Source: Flavobacteriales bacterium
GTDB taxonomy: Bacteria; Bacteroidota; Bacteroidia; Flavobacteriales; BACL11
DNA: 34,029 bases
Direction of reading: 5' to 3'
NCBI GenBank assembly: GCA_002712715.1
Contig: PAUF01000017.1
Span: 67,796-101,824, forward strand
Both the position numbers and the translations under genes were made by a program. How positions within the stretch are numbered: position 1 is the stretch's first letter; every line of letters starts with the position of its first letter. Below the pieces are notes generated by a model, which was not told where the DNA came from, ran no database searches, and saw only the letters and a program-made list of their open reading frames with translations. Positions 32,743-34,029 of the stretch are shown here, one piece after another.

Positions 32743-33347
32743 AAAAACTACTATTAATTTTACTATGTGTGCCTTTGATTGGGTTTGGACAAACTGAATA
32801 TAAGAAAGAGTATTGGGATAATGGTCAATTAAAAGAAGAAGGAAGCTATATAGATGGTAAGAAGGAAGGTCCTTTTAAATGGTATCATGAAAATGGTCAA
32901 TTGAGATTAGAAGGAAACTTTAAAGAAAATACACTGGAAGGTCTTTGGAAACAGTATTATAAAAATGGTCAATTAGAATTTAAAGGAAACTATAAAGAAA
33001 ATAAAAGGGAAGGTCTTTGGAAAGAGTATCGTGAAAATGGTCAATTAAAATGGGAAAGAAACTTTAAAGATGATTATTTAGAAGGTTTTTGGAAATTGTA
33101 TTATTTAAATGGTCAATTACATAGGGAAGAAAACTATAAAGAAGATAAAAGGGAAGGTTCTTTTAAATTGTATTATAAAAATGGTCAATTAAAAAGGGAA
33201 TGTATCTATAAAGAAAATACACTGGAAGGTCTTTGGAAAGAGTATCATGAAAATGGTCAATTAGCATCGTATAAAAGCTATAAAGAAGGAGAACTAATTT
33301 CTAATAAATGTTGGGATGAAGAAGGAAACGAAATAGACTGCGAATAA
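32739..33347 (+). CDS. secreted MORN_2 (YwqK-like) repeat protein
   Basis: A 202-residue protein with a signal peptide (MKKLLLILLCVPLIGFGQ). It has seven repeats of the toxin-antitoxin YwqK/MORN_2 type (YYKNGQLEFKGNYKE, EGLWKEY). The AATGGTCAA codon triplet recurs at 32820, 32892, 32964, 33036, 33108, 33180 and 33252, a strict 72-bp (24-residue) period. The protein is very rich in Lys, Glu, Tyr and Asn and ends with a Cys-containing tail (NKCWDEEGNEIDCE). No catalytic domain is present. The annotated antitoxin link of the family does not imply a toxin here; none is adjacent. It overlaps the previous gene by 4 bp. Confidence 0.9.
   Translation: MKKLLLILLCVPLIGFGQTEYKKEYWDNGQLKEEGSYIDGKKEGPFKWYHENGQLRLEGNFKENTLEGLWKQYYKNGQLEFKGNYKENKREGLWKEYRENGQLKWERNFKDDYLEGFWKLYYLNGQLHREENYKEDKREGSFKLYYKNGQLKRECIYKENTLEGLWKEYHENGQLASYKSYKEGELISNKCWDEEGNEIDCE
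32820..33323 (+). repeat. seven-unit 72-bp tandem coding repeat
   Basis: Units begin with AATGGTCAATTA or a near variant at a fixed 72-bp spacing, and each encodes one 24-residue MORN_2 module. Units share long stretches (for example AAGAAAATACACTGGAAGG in two units). The identity is high enough for recombination between units. Confidence 0.85.
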
Positions 33348-33348
33348 T

Positions 33349-33786
33349 ATGAAAAAACTACTACTACTATTACTATGTGTGCCTTTGATGTTCTCTTGTG
33401 GGGAAGAAGAAGGTGAATCTAATAAGGAGAAATTACATAATACGGAGACAGAAAATTCAAGAATTGAAGTAGATGAATTAGGTGAAGTTTATTTAAGAAA
33501 TATTTCTAAGAATGAAAAATTTGAATTTACTGTATCTATATCTGTTAGTAATTGTATTAATCATGTTGAGAAGAGGAAAGAATATGGAAGCGAATTAGAA
33601 TATCAAAAATTTTATATCTTAAGACCTGGAGAACAACGATATTTAGGAAGTTTATGTAAGTTTGATGATGGAAATTTCGGTCTATCTAATGCTAATGCAT
33701 GGTATAGTAGATACAGAGATTGTAAACCATGTAATGACACCTCAAAAATTACTTATTCTGTAATGGGAGAGCTTAAGATAGAATAA
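33349..33786 (+). CDS. small lipoprotein of unknown function
   Basis: A 145-residue protein that begins MKKLLLLLLCVPLMFSCGEEE. The start is the same signal-peptide DNA as its neighbours, but it ends in a lipobox (LMFSC), so Cys 17 is probably lipidated. After an acidic linker the mature part is beta-rich (VYLRNISKNEKFEFTVSISVSNC, FYILRPGEQRYLGSL). It carries Cys residues in SNC, SLC and DCKPCND that could form disulfides. I recognise no domain. It starts 1 bp after the stop of the MORN_2 gene and is probably in the same transcript. Confidence 0.78.
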   Translation: MKKLLLLLLCVPLMFSCGEEEGESNKEKLHNTETENSRIEVDELGEVYLRNISKNEKFEFTVSISVSNCINHVEKRKEYGSELEYQKFYILRPGEQRYLGSLCKFDDGNFGLSNANAWYSRYRDCKPCNDTSKITYSVMGELKIE

Positions 33787-33818
33787 ATTGAAATCCTTTA
33801 TAACTTAAAATAAATACT

Positions 33819-34029
33819 ATGAAAAAATTACTATTGATTTTACTATGTGTGCCTTTGATTGGGTTTGGGCAAACTGAATATAAGAAAGAGTATTATGATA
33901 ATGGTCAATTAAAAGAAGAAGGAAGGTCTTTGGAAATTGTATTATGATAATGGTCAATTAAAAAAAGAAGGAAGGTATAAAGATGGTAAGAAGGAAGGTC
34001 TTTAGAAATGGTATTATTCAAATGGTCAA
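33819..34029 (+). pseudogene. frameshifted MORN_2 (YwqK-like) gene, runs off the window
   Basis: It starts with the same signal-peptide DNA as the gene at 32739, and the first 105 bp are almost identical. The start frame (42 codons) ends at TGA 33945-33947. The MORN_2 reading continues in another frame from 33922 (EGLWKLYYDNGQLKKEGRYK), then meets TAG at 34003-34005 where a Trp codon TGG is expected, and resumes as KWYYSNGQ. Spacing of AATGGTCAA is 49 bp (33900 to 33949) instead of 72, so 23 bp are missing; the next interval (33949 to 34021) is 72 again. It has both a frameshift and a nonsense change. Confidence 0.85.
33965..33999 (+). repeat. 12-bp direct repeat pair with 23-bp offset
   Basis: AAGAAGGAAGGT occurs at 33965-33976 and again at 33988-33999, a 23-bp offset. 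The preceding unit keeps only one copy (33916-33927) and lacks exactly 23 bp. The gene at 32739 has a 10-bp version of the same pair at 32836-32845 and 32859-32868. Confidence 0.85.

Noticed and set aside
32820-33323. CRISPR array
   Set aside because: The 72-bp periodic units are contiguous coding repeats with no spacers; they encode MORN_2 modules.
32739-33347. Antitoxin of a toxin-antitoxin pair (YwqK label)
   Set aside because: The protein is exported and consists only of repeats, and no toxin-like gene is adjacent; the family label is misleading here.
33819-33947. Genuine 42-residue small secreted protein
   Set aside because: It is the head of a frameshifted MORN_2 gene whose next modules continue in another frame.

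Overview
The window is an AT-rich stretch of chromosome from a member of the Bacteroidota, most likely the Flavobacteriales (marine or aquatic Crocinitomicaceae/Cryomorphaceae-like; this finer placement is inference). The evidence is a type IX secretion (T9SS) component, PorQ, plus two T9SS cargo proteins, one with a type A and one with a type B (gliding-motility, CHU_C) sorting domain. A TonB-dependent receptor/DUF4249 lipoprotein pair points the same way. So do the many Bacteroidota-style promoter elements of the form TAnnTTTG and the near absence of Shine-Dalgarno sequences.

Layout. 1-1133 (+): the tail of a pRiA4b ORF-3-like gene, then miaA. 1123-9727 (-): a large SprB-repeat surface protein under its own promoter; an operon pyrR-pyrB-STAS-like gene-type A T9SS cargo-rnz; then rpsA with a leader of about 100 nt and a strong terminator. 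9865-15219 (-): a tight five-gene run, small unknown gene-lon-porQ-cmk-ispH. 15299-17580 (-): a GlmU-like nucleotidyltransferase, rpmE2 (L31 type B) and a Bax-inhibitor-1 membrane protein, the first two separated by a terminator. 17695-22131 (+): TonB receptor, DUF4249 lipoprotein, trxB. 22165-22452 (-): RNase P RNA. 22526-24918 (+): tgt and an LptF/LptG-type permease. 24927-28664 (-): ettA, and an operon of a metallo-beta-lactamase-fold hydrolase, a DUF6356 protein and a YhcC-like radical SAM protein. 28735-30909 (+): mpl and a secreted unknown. 30974-31702 (-): a DUF2071 protein.

Most of the window is core housekeeping: tRNA modification, pyrimidine and isoprenoid synthesis, translation, proteolysis, redox and envelope biogenesis. 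The accessory part is 31703-34029. It opens with a gene-poor stretch holding a decayed tRNA T-arm-like fragment and a truncated 22-codon reading frame. Four consecutive secreted-protein genes follow (MORN, MORN_2/YwqK-type, a Cys-anchored lipoprotein, and a broken MORN_2 gene). All four begin with almost the same signal-peptide DNA although the mature parts differ.

The best novel signal is this cluster. It looks like a signal-peptide cassette joined to interchangeable, internally repetitive secreted proteins. The last copy is inactivated by a 23-bp deletion that matches exactly the offset of a 12-bp direct repeat still visible in the next repeat unit. The same repeat pair, nearly intact, sits inside the functional neighbour, so the locus may be hypermutable. 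No CRISPR array, insertion sequence, rRNA or complete tRNA gene was seen.
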